From an uncultured Clostridia bacterium (GTDB lineage Bacteria > Bacillota > Clostridia > Christensenellales > UBA1242): a stretch of DNA of 64,000 nt. The position numbers and the translations under genes were made by a program. The notes beneath the pieces are model-generated. The model was not told the origin of the DNA. It searched no databases and saw only the letters and a program-made list of their open reading frames with translations. Positions 47,021-57,258 of this stretch are shown piece after piece; the stretch's first letter is position 1, and each line of letters begins with the position of its first letter. The stretch covers positions 434,001 through 498,000 of the forward strand of contig CAKVFE010000001.1 of the NCBI GenBank assembly GCA_934746645.1, read 5' to 3'.

Positions 47021-49414
47021 TTATTTGTTTCTATTATAACCTTTGCCATACTTTTCATCTAGTTTGCCAAGACTTTTTGCTTTGTTAAGATTGAATTGAG
47101 CATAATACTCTGGAGTGTACATATTGGTATAATTTTTAGTAAGGTCTGTGCTTGCATATACCATACGACCTACACGATCTGCTCCACTAATCTTAAATGT
47201 AATTTTATCGCAAAGTTTCTTAATTTGTTTGCCATTTTTGTCCATAAGACTTATGCCAAACTCATCAACTTTTCCGTCTTTTCCAAATTCTTCTGTAGGA
47301 ACATTAACTTTGATACCTGTATCTTCATTTTCAACAGTAACATAACTTGGTCCAAAGTTAGAAATTTTACCTTCCATAACATCATTGATATGGTCTTCTG
47401 CCCAGATAGCAGCATACATATCATTAATCTTATGTTCGGTATCATCAATGTTGATTTCCAAACTACTTACAAGTGCAGCAACTTGTGTTACATATTCTTC
47501 ACTAAATGGTTGTTTGTGTCCTCTTAAATGTTCTTTAATTGCATATTGAACGATTAAGTCTGACATTCTTCTAATACCAGAAGTAAAGTGTGTATAACAT
47601 TCGCTTCTTAAAGCACTATGACATTCGGTATCTTCTTTTTCTCTACCAAGGTCATCTACAGGATGTGGTTGGTTAGAATATTTTGCTTTTGCTTGTGTAC
47701 GAAGTGCAAATTCTTTAATAACTTCTCTATAATCATTATCTTTAGTTTCGTTAAGTAATTTTTGCATACTAACATTGTCGCCATTGCCAGTATATTCCAT
47801 ACCCAACAATCCCATCATAGCCTTAAATCTTTCAACTTTTTCCATATTAGGTTTGTCGTGTGTACGGTAAACAGAATTTAACTTATTATCTCTAGTATAT
47901 TCTGCAAATGCTTCATTAGCATTAATCATAAGTGCTTCAATAAGTTCCATACTCTTTAAATGTTCGTAAGGTTTGATATCCAAAACTTTTGTACCATCTT
48001 TACTTACTGTAAATTGTTTTTCATCATTACGGTTAAAGTTAAGCATACCACGAGATTTGAAGTTGTCCCAAACCTTATCTGCACATAAACGGTTAAGTGC
48101 TACACACTCTAATAAGTTTTGAGGTTGTGCACTACCATTAAGTTTGGTTCTTAGTCTAATTTGGTCTACAATCTTTGGCAAGTTGTTGGCATCAGCCATT
48201 GCTTGAACTTCATTGTAGCTAAATTTCTTTTTACTATTAATAACTGCGTGCATAATTTGGGTTTTGCCAGGAATACGCATACCAGTATTTCTATCAATAA
48301 CAGTTTTTGCACATAGAGTAAGTCTATCTACTTCTGGGTTAAGAGATAAGATACCATGTGACAAAACTTTAGGAATCATAGGATATGAGTCATATGGTGT
48401 ATATAATGTAAAGCCTTGTTTTAAAGCTTGTTTCCAGATTTCGCTACCTGGTTTGATATATTCGGTAACATCTGCAATAGCAGTATATGTTACAAAGTTG
48501 CCATCTTCGTCAAGTTCGGTATATACAGAGTCGTCCATATCACGGCAATCAAATGGGTCGATAGTTGTAAACATTTTGTTACGCAAATCAACATAATCAT
48601 TTTTTGCTGGATCTTTACCTGCAGGACAATTGCCTGCTTCATCTGTAAGATTGTATAGACTAGTATCTACTTCACTAGGTATTTTTGTAAGTTCGGCATC
48701 TACTAATGGATTAGGTTGTAAGTTAATACCAGCTTCCATAGCTAAAGCATTGGTTTCTGGAAGTGGGTCACCAATACGACCAACAACTTTTGTTAAAGAA
48801 ACTAAGCTAGGGTCTACTGGGTTAAGTTCGCAAGTAACAACACAGCCTTCTACATTACCAAACTTTTTAATATCATTGATAACAGTCATTGTTTCAGGAT
48901 ATTTTTTCTTGTCTTGTGGATAGAATTGGTATCTTCCCAATTCGTCTTTAAATATATGACCAGAAATAATAGTTTTTTCTTTTAGGTCAATACCAGTATT
49001 GGTTGTTGTTTGAGAACTTACTTTCTTACTTATAACAACTTCGCCTCTTTGGTTTTTAACAAAGCTAACTACATCGCCTGTTTTAAATCCTGTACAAGCA
49101 TAACTAGTAACAGGTAATTTTTCACTACTATTGGTAGGTACAATATATCCACCTTTCTTACCAAATACAAATAGTGTACCTTGTAGTTGAGCTTCTGCAT
49201 ATTCTACTACAGAGTTGTTTTTATCTTTCTTTGTGCGTTTTAAAACACCAGACTTTATTAGTCCAGACAACTCACTCTCAACTTTTGATTTTGTTACGCC
49301 TTGACCTCTAAGTTCGCTAGCGATTCTAGTAACAATATGTTCATAACTTGTCCCAGCTAAGTTACGAAGTCCTATTAATTCTAGAATGGTTTTTCTCAAT
49401 CTTCTTTGTTCCAT
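47021..49414 (-). CDS. rnr: ribonuclease R
   Basis: A 797-residue 3'-5' exoribonuclease that degrades structured RNA, including trans-translation targets. N-terminal winged-helix/cold-shock-like domains come first. The RNB catalytic domain has the four metal-binding Asp residues in TIDPFDCRDMDDSVY (near 285) and IADVTEYIKPG, plus the HFTSGIRRMSDLI segment (family FTSPIRR). A C-terminal S1-like domain follows. The first 80 residues form the regulator-like winged helix typical of Firmicutes RNase R. The start has AAGGAG about 12 bases upstream, slightly long. Confidence 0.95.
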   Translation of the reverse strand: MEQRRLRKTILELIGLRNLAGTSYEHIVTRIASELRGQGVTKSKVESELSGLIKSGVLKRTKKDKNNSVVEYAEAQLQGTLFVFGKKGGYIVPTNSSEKLPVTSYACTGFKTGDVVSFVKNQRGEVVISKKVSSQTTTNTGIDLKEKTIISGHIFKDELGRYQFYPQDKKKYPETMTVINDIKKFGNVEGCVVTCELNPVDPSLVSLTKVVGRIGDPLPETNALAMEAGINLQPNPLVDAELTKIPSEVDTSLYNLTDEAGNCPAGKDPAKNDYVDLRNKMFTTIDPFDCRDMDDSVYTELDEDGNFVTYTAIADVTEYIKPGSEIWKQALKQGFTLYTPYDSYPMIPKVLSHGILSLNPEVDRLTLCAKTVIDRNTGMRIPGKTQIMHAVINSKKKFSYNEVQAMADANNLPKIVDQIRLRTKLNGSAQPQNLLECVALNRLCADKVWDNFKSRGMLNFNRNDEKQFTVSKDGTKVLDIKPYEHLKSMELIEALMINANEAFAEYTRDNKLNSVYRTHDKPNMEKVERFKAMMGLLGMEYTGNGDNVSMQKLLNETKDNDYREVIKEFALRTQAKAKYSNQPHPVDDLGREKEDTECHSALRSECYTHFTSGIRRMSDLIVQYAIKEHLRGHKQPFSEEYVTQVAALVSSLEINIDDTEHKINDMYAAIWAEDHINDVMEGKISNFGPSYVTVENEDTGIKVNVPTEEFGKDGKVDEFGISLMDKNGKQIKKLCDKITFKISGADRVGRMVYASTDLTKNYTNMYTPEYYAQFNLNKAKSLGKLDEKYGKGYNRNK

Positions 49415-49843
49415 AATACACCACGCTCCTTATTGTTATTTATATTCTACCATTATTTTAACAAAATTTCAATACCCAAAATGAAATAGTTGTATTTATA
49501 TAATAATTTAATTTATATAGAAAAATATCAACATTACATTAGTAAGCTAAAATATAAAAACAAATATCCCAACTATTATTGGTACTCTAAACCTAATTTG
49601 CCTATAGTTTAACACTTAATTAACATAATAAAACGCAAGTATTATAAAATAAATAATTTACTTAAACCTATACTTTTTGTCAAAAACTCAGATATATTTG
49701 TCACAATACCACAACAAATACAACATTAAGCATTATTTAATCTAATTAACACCATAAAGAAAATTTCTATATCAAATAAAAATTTTCAACACTTATGTAT
49801 TATTTTTTTATTATTACACATTACTACCAAAAAGGAGTTAATT
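49415..49843. other. intergenic region between rnr and the SIMPL gene
   Basis: About 430 bp of AT-rich sequence separating two divergent genes. No RNA gene, riboswitch or clean repeat was found. Promoters for both neighbours must be here. Confidence 0.4.
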
Positions 49844-50503
49844 ATGAAAAAAGCAAATAGTTTTATATTAATTCTACTAGCGATAATTTGTTTGTTTGGT
49901 ATAGGCAAAACCACTTTAACAAGAGTATATGCGTACGATGAAGATGTGAGATTGTCTGTTTTTGGAGAAGCAAAAAAGGAAGTAAAATCGGACATTGTCA
50001 ATGTCATGGGGACTATAGAAACATACAATGCTGACAATGAAAATATTTCAACCATATATTCTGATCTAATAAAACAACTCAACAATATTGGTATTGACAA
50101 CTCTAGTATTAGCACACTATCTTGTTATAGTTCGTATAGACAATGTGATTATATGGCTCCAGTATACTATCTAACTCTTAACTTTGAAGTGACAGTATCT
50201 GATACCCAACTGCTTAGTAAAGTATGTGAAACAGTATCCAATACAGCCAACTGTAAAATCAATAGTCTAAACTATGAATGTAAAGATATAAGCCAAATAT
50301 ATGATGAAGTACTAACTCTAGCTATAGACAATGCAAAATCAAAAGCTAACAATGTATTAAAAGACGAAATGCAAGCAAAACATATTTTTGAACAACCAAC
50401 ATATACTTGCAACTCAGTATACAAAGACTATATAACTAATGCTGAATTAAGCGAAAGTGAAAATATAACAATTAGTGCCAGAGTAAAAGTCGTATTTGAA
50501 TAA
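49844..50503 (+). CDS. secreted SIMPL-domain (DUF541) protein
   Basis: A 219-residue exported protein. Its signal peptide has a KK start, a hydrophobic core from about 7 to 22 and likely cleavage near VYAYDE. The mature part is a SIMPL domain (DUF541): LSVFGEAKKEVKSDIVNVMGTIET near the start and the late ENITISARVKVVFE strand. Homologues in Gram-negatives are linked to oxidative-stress resistance; the function in Firmicutes is unclear. The start has AAAAAGGAG. It is followed by a small terminator. Confidence 0.85.
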   Translation: MKKANSFILILLAIICLFGIGKTTLTRVYAYDEDVRLSVFGEAKKEVKSDIVNVMGTIETYNADNENISTIYSDLIKQLNNIGIDNSSISTLSCYSSYRQCDYMAPVYYLTLNFEVTVSDTQLLSKVCETVSNTANCKINSLNYECKDISQIYDEVLTLAIDNAKSKANNVLKDEMQAKHIFEQPTYTCNSVYKDYITNAELSESENITISARVKVVFE

Positions 50504-50517
50504 TACGATTTTTTCTT
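50491..50517 (+). terminator. intrinsic terminator overlapping the SIMPL gene stop
   Basis: Six-base arms CGTATT and AATACG around 5 bases, then ATTTTTTCTTTTT. Confidence 0.65.
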
Positions 50518-50664
50518 TTTATCTTGACACTTACCCGCGATATATCAAATTATTTAATATGTCATAGCCAACTATTTTGATTGTACAATCTTTTTATTTT
50601 TTGCTAGAATATATTAATGTTAATTATAACTATTTAGATATAGATTAGATATATAGGAGTTATT

Positions 50665-51507
50665 ATGATTCTAGACGGCAAAGCATTATCAATAAAAGTC
50701 AAAGACAGAGTAAAACAAGAAATAAGCAATTTACCTAAAAATGACAATATCCCTACTCTTGCAGTAGTATTGGTGGGAGATGACCCAGCTAGTGCAATAT
50801 ATGTACGCAACAAGAAAAGAGCTTGCGAGTATGTGGGTATAAAAAGTGTAAGTGTTACACTTGGTCAAGATACAACACAAGAAAAGCTAGAACAAACTTT
50901 AAATAACTTAAACAACGATAAAAGTATCAACGGAATATTATTGCAATTACCACTACCAAAAGGTTTGGACGAAAGAAAAGCCCTTAACTGTATCGCACCT
51001 GAAAAAGATGTTGATGGTTTGTCCAGTGTAAACTTAGGCAAATTGATTACAAAAGAAGTTGGTATAACTCCTTGCACACCAACAGGCGTTATGGAATTTT
51101 TTAAGGAATACAATATTGACTTAACAGGTAAAAATGTTGTTATCATCAACAGAAGCATATTGGTTGGTAAACCATTGGCACTTATGATGCTTAATGCAAA
51201 TGCTACTGTAACAATATGCCATAGCAAGACACAAAATATAAGCGAATACACAAAGAAAGCAGATATAATAGTAACTGCAGTTGGCAAGGCTAAATTCCTA
51301 ACTGAAGATATGGTAAAAGATGGTTCAGTAGTTATTGATGTTTCGATTGTTCGTACAGAAGCTGGATTATGTGGTGACGCCGATTATGAAAATATAAAAG
51401 ACAAAGCAAGTTATATCACTCCAGTACCTGGTGGTGTTGGGCCAATGACAATAGCTATGCTTATGGAAAACACTCTAAAAGCATACAAATTGCAAAACAA
51501 TATTTAA
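50665..51507 (+). CDS. folD: bifunctional methylene-tetrahydrofolate dehydrogenase / methenyl-THF cyclohydrolase
   Basis: One-carbon metabolism enzyme of 280 residues that interconverts 5,10-methylene- and 10-formyl-tetrahydrofolate with NADP. It shows GDDPASAIYVRNKKRAC (catalytic Lys region near 53), ILLQLPLP, PEKDVDG, and the Rossmann signatures INRSILVGKPLA and PVPGGVGPMT. The usual GRS of the first signature is NRS here. The start has AGGAG. A strong terminator follows. Confidence 0.97.
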   Translation: MILDGKALSIKVKDRVKQEISNLPKNDNIPTLAVVLVGDDPASAIYVRNKKRACEYVGIKSVSVTLGQDTTQEKLEQTLNNLNNDKSINGILLQLPLPKGLDERKALNCIAPEKDVDGLSSVNLGKLITKEVGITPCTPTGVMEFFKEYNIDLTGKNVVIINRSILVGKPLALMMLNANATVTICHSKTQNISEYTKKADIIVTAVGKAKFLTEDMVKDGSVVIDVSIVRTEAGLCGDADYENIKDKASYITPVPGGVGPMTIAMLMENTLKAYKLQNNI

Positions 51508-51514
51508 TAAATAT

Positions 51515-51570
51515 AGATTTTGGATTAAAAGTTTTTACTAATTACTTAATAATCCAAAATCTTTTTTATT
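51515..51570 (+). terminator. intrinsic terminator of folD
   Basis: Perfect 13-bp arms AGATTTTGGATTA and TAATCCAAAATCT around a 22-base loop, then a T run. Confidence 0.82.
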
Positions 51571-51700
51571 GTTTTTATCTATATTTAATTTAGTCTTGAT
51601 GTATGGCAATATAAATATTTTACTTATTGTCCAAATTTTGATACAATATAATAGATAATGTGAGTTATATATTATTCACAAACAAAAGTGAGATAACAAT

Positions 51701-52315
51701 ATGGCGACAAAACAAACAATCAATACATCAGTGTTTAACTACGACAAAGGTGACTTCCCTACTCTTACTAAAGAGCAAGTAGAAGCTTTAAACAAAGTAA
51801 CTATAATATTTGGAGATATAACAAAAGTACCTTGTGATGCTATAGTCAACTCAGCAAGCCCCGACTTATTGGGTGGTAAAGGAGTAGACGGAGATATACA
51901 TAAAGTTGCTGGCCCAAAACTAAAGAAAGAATGTGCAACACTTGGTGGATGCTTAACTGGAGAAGCAAAAATAACAAAAGGATATAAACTTCCTTGCAAA
52001 TATGTTATTCATACAGTAGGTCCTGTGTTTAATCAAAACACTATAGAAGAAAACAATGAAAAATTGTACAACTGTTATTACAACTCTATAAAATTGGCTA
52101 GTGAATACAAACTAAAATCTATTACATTCCCAGCCATTTCTACTGGTGTGTTTGGTTTTCCAACAAGACTTGCCTTACCTGTAGTATTAACTGCTGTATC
52201 AACTGCACTTTGTGAATTTGATAATATAAAACATGTCAACTTGATATGTCACAATCCTATCAATCACGCAGCATATACAAGTTATCTTGAAGGCCTAATA
52301 GAAGCCAACTCATAA
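51701..52315 (+). CDS. macrodomain (ADP-ribose-processing) protein
   Basis: A 204-residue MacroD-like protein: DAIVNSASPDLLGGKGVDGDIH (with one break, residues about 44-65), GEAKITKGYKLPCKYVIHTVGPV and FPAISTGVFGFP, the loops that bind ADP-ribose. Such proteins remove ADP-ribose from proteins or deacetylate O-acetyl-ADP-ribose. About 25 extra N-terminal residues precede the fold. The ribosome binding site is weak. A partial hairpin (52343-52375) lies before rdgB. Confidence 0.92.
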   Translation: MATKQTINTSVFNYDKGDFPTLTKEQVEALNKVTIIFGDITKVPCDAIVNSASPDLLGGKGVDGDIHKVAGPKLKKECATLGGCLTGEAKITKGYKLPCKYVIHTVGPVFNQNTIEENNEKLYNCYYNSIKLASEYKLKSITFPAISTGVFGFPTRLALPVVLTAVSTALCEFDNIKHVNLICHNPINHAAYTSYLEGLIEANS

Positions 52316-52387
52316 ACAAATTTTAATTAAATACAACAAAAATAAAAAATAAGGGGGACTACCCTTTATTTTTAATAGGAGAAATAT

Positions 52388-52975
52388 ATGGAAACTATTG
52401 TTTTAGCATCTAACAATCAACACAAAATTAAAGAATTTAAAGAAATTATGAAAGACTACAACATTGTCACTATGGCAGAAGTTGGTTTTACTGATGACAT
52501 CGTTGAAGACGGAGATACATTTTTAGCTAACTCCACTATAAAGTCAAAGACTATAGCAAAATATCTTAAAGAAAAAAATCTAAACTATATGGTTATGGCT
52601 GATGATAGTGGACTATGTGTTGACGCTCTTAATGGTGACCCCGGAGTATACAGTGCTAGATATGCTGGCGAACACACTCAACAAGCCAACCGTGACAAAT
52701 TGTTGGCTAATCTTAAAGATGTAGAAGACCCAAACCGTACAGCTAGATTTAAATGTGTAATCACACTTTTAAAACCTGATGGCACAATGCTAGTAGGCGA
52801 AGGAAAAGTTGAAGGAAAAATATTAAAACAAGAAACTGGCGATACAAGTTTTGGATACGATTGTCTTTTCTACTCTAACGAATTGAAAAAATGTTTTGGT
52901 CAAGCTACTGAAACTGAGAAAAATAGCGTTTCTCATCGTGGTAGAGCAATAGCAGATTTACTTAAACAACTTTAA
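52388..52975 (+). CDS. rdgB: XTP/dITP pyrophosphatase (RdgB/HAM1)
   Basis: A 195-residue housekeeping enzyme that removes non-canonical purine nucleoside triphosphates. The family motifs are ASNNQHKIKEFKEI at the N-terminus, ADDSGLCVDALNGDPGVYSA near 75 and TSFGYDCLFY with SHRGRA near the end. AGGAG precedes the start. It is followed closely by a 61-residue gene and trmL, all probably one operon. Confidence 0.96.
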   Translation: METIVLASNNQHKIKEFKEIMKDYNIVTMAEVGFTDDIVEDGDTFLANSTIKSKTIAKYLKEKNLNYMVMADDSGLCVDALNGDPGVYSARYAGEHTQQANRDKLLANLKDVEDPNRTARFKCVITLLKPDGTMLVGEGKVEGKILKQETGDTSFGYDCLFYSNELKKCFGQATETEKNSVSHRGRAIADLLKQL

Positions 52976-52985
52976 GGATAAAACA

Positions 52986-53171
52986 ATGCAAGAAGAAAAG
53001 AAAGAAAATAAAAAGGTCGTAATTGACAATTCAATTACTCCTACCCCGCCTAAGAAAACAACAACTCAAAAAAAGGCTTTGACAAAACCAGTAAATTCTA
53101 GTTTTAAATCAAAGTATTTTGAGTTTTATGATGATGTAAAAACACACAACAACGGACCTTATGATTGGTAA
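52986..53171 (+). CDS. small basic protein, function unknown
   Basis: A 61-residue Lys/Thr/Pro-rich, probably disordered protein. It is supported by AAGGAT before the start, its position 10 bp after rdgB and 14 bp before trmL, and the absence of overlap. No domain is recognised. Confidence 0.55.
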   Translation: MQEEKKENKKVVIDNSITPTPPKKTTTQKKALTKPVNSSFKSKYFEFYDDVKTHNNGPYDW

Positions 53172-53185
53172 AAGGATAATATAAT

Positions 53186-53677
53186 ATGATATCAATAGTA
53201 TTAGTTGAACCAGAAATTCCACAAAACGCAGGCAATATTATCAGAACTTGTGCTGCCACTGGTTGTAAATTGTATATGGTTAAGCCACTTGGTTTTAGTT
53301 TAGACGACAAACACTATAAAAGAGCTGGACTTGACTACTTTAGTCTAGCCAATATTACAGTTGTTGACTCTTTTGAAGAAATATACGAAGCCAACAAAGA
53401 TAAACAATTCTATTTTGCTAGTACAAAAAGTAAACATACTTATGCTGAAGTAAAATATCCAAAAGATTGTTTTATCGTATTTGGTAAAGAAAGTTTTGGT
53501 TTAAGAGAAAGTTTGCTTAAAAAGCATTATGACGATTGTATTAGAATACCAATGATGGCTGAAGCAAGAAGTTTAAACCTTTCTAATTCGGTAGCAATAA
53601 TTGTGTATGAAGCACTAAGACAAAATGATTATTTTAGTCTTAAAGATTATGGCGAACTTACAGGAAGAATTGATTAA
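53186..53677 (+). CDS. trmL: tRNA (cytidine/uridine-34-2'-O)-methyltransferase TrmL
   Basis: A 163-residue SPOUT methyltransferase that methylates the wobble base of certain leucine tRNAs. Family motifs are VEPEIPQNAGNIIRTCAATG at the N-terminus, VFGKESFGL near 105 and the knot segment IPMMAEARSLNLSNSVAI. The start has AAAGGAT. It is the last gene of the rdgB operon, with a strong terminator after it. Confidence 0.95.
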   Translation: MISIVLVEPEIPQNAGNIIRTCAATGCKLYMVKPLGFSLDDKHYKRAGLDYFSLANITVVDSFEEIYEANKDKQFYFASTKSKHTYAEVKYPKDCFIVFGKESFGLRESLLKKHYDDCIRIPMMAEARSLNLSNSVAIIVYEALRQNDYFSLKDYGELTGRID

Positions 53678-53696
53678 CAATTCTTCCTTTTTTTTG
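53663..53696 (+). terminator. intrinsic terminator of trmL
   Basis: Perfect 10-bp arms GGAAGAATTG and CAATTCTTCC around 5 bases, then eight T. Confidence 0.92.
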
Positions 53697-53935
53697 TTTA
53701 TTTTTCCCACTCTTTTTATTTCTAAAGAATAAAATAATAAATAATATTAACTATTTTAATTCCGATTTTTCTACAATATCATAATAAAAAGCATTAGACT
53801 AACCATTTAAATTTTATATATTAAACTATACAACTAATTAAAAAAATATATTTAAACTCAAATATTTTAAATGGGTATTGAAATGCACCATAAAGTATGA
53901 TAAAATAGAGTATACAAAATTTAAGGAAGTAAACA

Positions 53936-54427
53936 ATGAGTAAATTAACTGAAGATATGTGGAATGAAGTTTTGTCATATCACGAAACTAAAGAAGATGA
54001 AATAATGGAAAATGGTGTAACTCTTGCAGAATATGCCGAATTTGCAAATGCAATCATCACAAAGAATAATCCAATCATTAATACAGGTCTTAAAAGTCTA
54101 AGTATCAAATCTCAAAACTTAGCAAGAATACTTGCTAATGATGGTAAAATGTCTGAAAGTCTTTACAATTCTAAGACAGATGCTATGTTTATAGATGCTT
54201 GTGTTGTTGAAGGCGAATTTTTCAGTGAAAACAATCTATACAATCTTGCACGCAAGTCTTTAGAAACAGACTCTGATATAGAATATTGTGAAGAATTACA
54301 CAGTCAAGTATTAACTATTAAAAAAGAATGTATCAACAAAATTGATGGTGCAATTAAAGATGTTAAAGGTGCTTTGGAAGATAGCCAATCTTACATTGGT
54401 ATGTTGCACGATGATATGAGAAAATAA
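53936..54427 (+). CDS. helical protein, function unknown
   Basis: A 163-residue acidic, mostly helical soluble protein with no recognised motif. It is supported by AAGGAAG before the start and a clean terminator after it. It lies alone between trmL and tex. Confidence 0.65.
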   Translation: MSKLTEDMWNEVLSYHETKEDEIMENGVTLAEYAEFANAIITKNNPIINTGLKSLSIKSQNLARILANDGKMSESLYNSKTDAMFIDACVVEGEFFSENNLYNLARKSLETDSDIEYCEELHSQVLTIKKECINKIDGAIKDVKGALEDSQSYIGMLHDDMRK

Positions 54428-54446
54428 TAATTAAATACAATAAAAA

Positions 54447-54480
54447 AAAGATATAACTTTTTCGGTTATATCTTTTTTAT
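54447..54480 (+). terminator. intrinsic terminator
   Basis: Arms AAAGATATAAC and GTTATATCTTT around 7 bases, then T. T runs on both strands suggest it also serves the convergent tex gene. Confidence 0.85.
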
Positions 54481-54524
54481 TTTTTCTATAAAAATATGTT
54501 TTTCTATAACAATATGTTTTACTT

Positions 54525-56702
54525 CTATTGTTCGTCTGGAGCTTTGTCACAACCTTTAATAGTTAGACTAATACGCTTTTTAGCTACATCAACGCTTAAT
54601 ACTTTAACATTGACAACATCGCCAACTTTCAATACTTCGCTTGGGTGTTTGATATAGTCTTTACTAATCTCACTAATGTGTACAAGTCCGTCTTGGTGTA
54701 CAGAAATATCTACAAAGACACCAAAGTCAATAACATTTCTTACAACACCAGTAAGTACCATACCTGGTTTTAAATCTTCAATACCAAGAAGTTCACTCTT
54801 TAAAATTGGTTTTGGTAATTCATCTCTACAATCTCTACCTGGTTTTAGAAGTTCGGATATGATATCAGTAAGTGTAGGAACTCCGACATTGATAGTATTG
54901 GCTACTTTTTCAATGCCTTCCTTTTCAACCAATTTTGGCAATAATTCTAGATTACCATTTTTGACATCATCTTCTGTAAGATTAAAATATTTTAACAATC
55001 TATGTGTTGCTTCATAAGCTTCTGGGTGAACACCTGTATTGTCCAATATATTTTTACCATCGGTTACTCTTAAGAAACCTGCACATTGTTCAAATGCTTT
55101 ATCTCCAAGTTTAGGTACTTTTTTAAGTTCTTCCCTAGACTCAAATGTCCCTTTTTCGTGTCTATAGTTTTCAATATTTTTAGCAATAGAACTATTTAGT
55201 CCTGCTACATGGCTAAGTAAACTTGCACTTGCAGTATTGACATCAACACCTACGCTATTAACACAGCTTTCTACTACGCCGTCCAAAACTTCGGTTAGTC
55301 TAGCTTGTGGCATATCGTGTTGATATTGTCCAACGCCTATAGATTTAACATCAATTTTGATAAGTTCTGCCAATGGGTCTTGCAATCTTCTTGCAATAGA
55401 AACAGCACTTCTTAATGCAACATCATAGTCTGGAAATTCTTGTGCACCAAGTTTGCTTGCTGAATATACAGAAGCTCCTGCTTCATTAACAACAGCATAA
55501 CTTACCTTTCTATCCAATTTTTTAATTAGGTTAGCTACAAATATTTCACTTTCTTTTGTTGCTGTACCATTACCGATAGAAATAACATCTACCTTATCTT
55601 TATCAATAAGAAGTTTAAGTCTTTCTTCTGCTTCTGCAACTTTGTTTTGTGGTGGTGTTGGATAAATAACTGTAGTATCTAGCACTGCACCTAAGTCATT
55701 AATAACAGCAATTTTACAACCAGTACGATAAGCTGGGTCAAGTCCCAAAATAACCTTACCTTTTAGAGGTGGTTGCATAAGTAGTGGACGCAAGTTAACG
55801 CCAAACATCTTAATAGCTTGTTCGTTGGCTGTGTCTGTAAGTTGATTACGGATTTCTCTTTCTATACTGCTATAAATAAGTCTATCATAACTATCTTGAC
55901 ATACTTCTTTCAACAAATCTTCATAGCAACTGTTTTTAAGAATAAACATTTTATGAATTTCTTTTAGAGCGTCTTCTTCATTAAGTTCTAGACTAACTTT
56001 TAAGAAATCTTCTTTTTCTCCACGGTTGATAGCTAAAATTCTAAAGCTTGGAGTTTGATTGATTTTTGATTTGTAATTAGCATACATTTCATAGACATAA
56101 GCACCTTCGTCTTCTGCCTTTTTAGGGTTAAGTTTTGTAACAATTTCGCCAAACTTAAACAATTTTTCACGCAAAATTTTTCTTAATTGTGCATTGTCAG
56201 AAATCATTTCTGCAATAATATCTTTTGCCCCTTGAATAGCTTCTTCTACAGAGTTAACTTCTTTTTCAGCATTGATATATTTCTTTGCTTCTTCTTCCAA
56301 ATTTGGATTGCCTTGTTTAAGTATAAAGTCAGCAAGTGGTTGTAATCCTTTAGCGATAGCCACACTTGCTCTTGTTTTACGCTTTGGTTTAAATGGTCTA
56401 TAAATATCTTCTACTTCGGTAAGAGTAATGGCATCATCTAAAGATTTTTTAATCTCGTCTGTCATATTACCTTGTTCGTCGATAAGTTTAAATACTTCTT
56501 CTTTTCTTTTTGTCAAACTTCTAAGATATTTCAATCTATCTTCAAAGTTTTTAAGCATTTGGTCGTCAGCACTACCAGTAAGTTCTTTACGATATCTTGC
56601 TATAAACGGAATTGTACAACCTTCATCCATAAGATTGATGATATTGGTTGTGTGATTAAGTGTTGTGCCAAATTCTTGTGATAACTGTAATGTAATATCC
56701 AT
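54525..56702 (-). CDS. tex: Tex-family RNA-binding transcription accessory protein
   Basis: A 725-residue Tex protein: an N-terminal helical region, a YqgF/RNase H-like domain (KVILGLDPAYRTGCK near 325), helix-hairpin-helix motifs near 500-560, and a C-terminal S1 domain (LKPGMVLTGVVRNVIDFGVF onward, near 650). It binds nucleic acid and is related to eukaryotic Spt6. The start MDITLQLSQEFG is set by AAAGGA upstream; 26 hydrophobic in-frame codons further up were excluded. A promoter at 56752-56780 and a small UTR hairpin (TGTTGG/CCAACA) precede it. Confidence 0.95.
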   Translation of the reverse strand: MDITLQLSQEFGTTLNHTTNIINLMDEGCTIPFIARYRKELTGSADDQMLKNFEDRLKYLRSLTKRKEEVFKLIDEQGNMTDEIKKSLDDAITLTEVEDIYRPFKPKRKTRASVAIAKGLQPLADFILKQGNPNLEEEAKKYINAEKEVNSVEEAIQGAKDIIAEMISDNAQLRKILREKLFKFGEIVTKLNPKKAEDEGAYVYEMYANYKSKINQTPSFRILAINRGEKEDFLKVSLELNEEDALKEIHKMFILKNSCYEDLLKEVCQDSYDRLIYSSIEREIRNQLTDTANEQAIKMFGVNLRPLLMQPPLKGKVILGLDPAYRTGCKIAVINDLGAVLDTTVIYPTPPQNKVAEAEERLKLLIDKDKVDVISIGNGTATKESEIFVANLIKKLDRKVSYAVVNEAGASVYSASKLGAQEFPDYDVALRSAVSIARRLQDPLAELIKIDVKSIGVGQYQHDMPQARLTEVLDGVVESCVNSVGVDVNTASASLLSHVAGLNSSIAKNIENYRHEKGTFESREELKKVPKLGDKAFEQCAGFLRVTDGKNILDNTGVHPEAYEATHRLLKYFNLTEDDVKNGNLELLPKLVEKEGIEKVANTINVGVPTLTDIISELLKPGRDCRDELPKPILKSELLGIEDLKPGMVLTGVVRNVIDFGVFVDISVHQDGLVHISEISKDYIKHPSEVLKVGDVVNVKVLSVDVAKKRISLTIKGCDKAPDEQ

Positions 56703-56751
56703 ATTGTTTCCTTTTTGACTTGCATAATTTTGTTGGTTGCCCAACACATTA

Positions 56752-56780
56752 AGTATACCAAAAATAAAAAATAATAACAA
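56752..56780 (-). promoter_or_regulatory. tex promoter
   Basis: On the minus strand TTGTTA, 17 bp, TATACT, about 50 bp upstream of the tex ATG. Confidence 0.6.
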
Positions 56781-57181
56781 ATCATTAATTGTCTAAATAT
56801 ATTTTTGTCTAAACAAATAGCAATAAAAAGTGACATCAATAACACACTTGAATTTTCGGATTTTTTAATAAAAAACAATAAAAAGTTATATCAAATATCA
56901 CCAATAAAAGTTATTTTCAATGTTCTATTAAATACATTCCCCGTATGTAGATTTTTATTAAAAAAGCCATAGTACTAAAACAAGTTCTATGGACAATAGT
57001 ATTTTATCTAATCAAAGCAATTTGAGTAAAACATTAAAAGTTAGCAACGATTAAGATATTAGAAAAATAAAACTACAATGTTTTGATACTTTAATCTGGT
57101 TTAATGTGTAAATTTTTGTATAAATCTTAAACAATATTATTTACAATAAGTACATAAAATAAAAAAATATCTTTAAACTTA
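56781..57181. other. intergenic region between tex and the serine tRNAs
   Basis: About 400 bp of AT-rich sequence. I found no supported gene, RNA or repeat in it. Confidence 0.4.
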
Positions 57182-57211
57182 TTGACAATCAAGTAAAATA
57201 TTTGTTATATT
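57182..57211 (+). promoter_or_regulatory. strong promoter of the tRNA-Ser pair
   Basis: TTGACA (57182-57187), 17 bp, TTATAT (57205-57210), about 50 bp before the first tRNA. The -35 is exact consensus. Confidence 0.8.
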
Positions 57212-57258
57212 AGAAAAGCATTAGATATATCATATTTTTTGCAAAAATTAAATATTGT

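Noticed and set aside
56703..56780. Longer start of tex
   Set aside because: The extension is hydrophobic, overlaps the predicted promoter and precedes the proper AAAGGA site.
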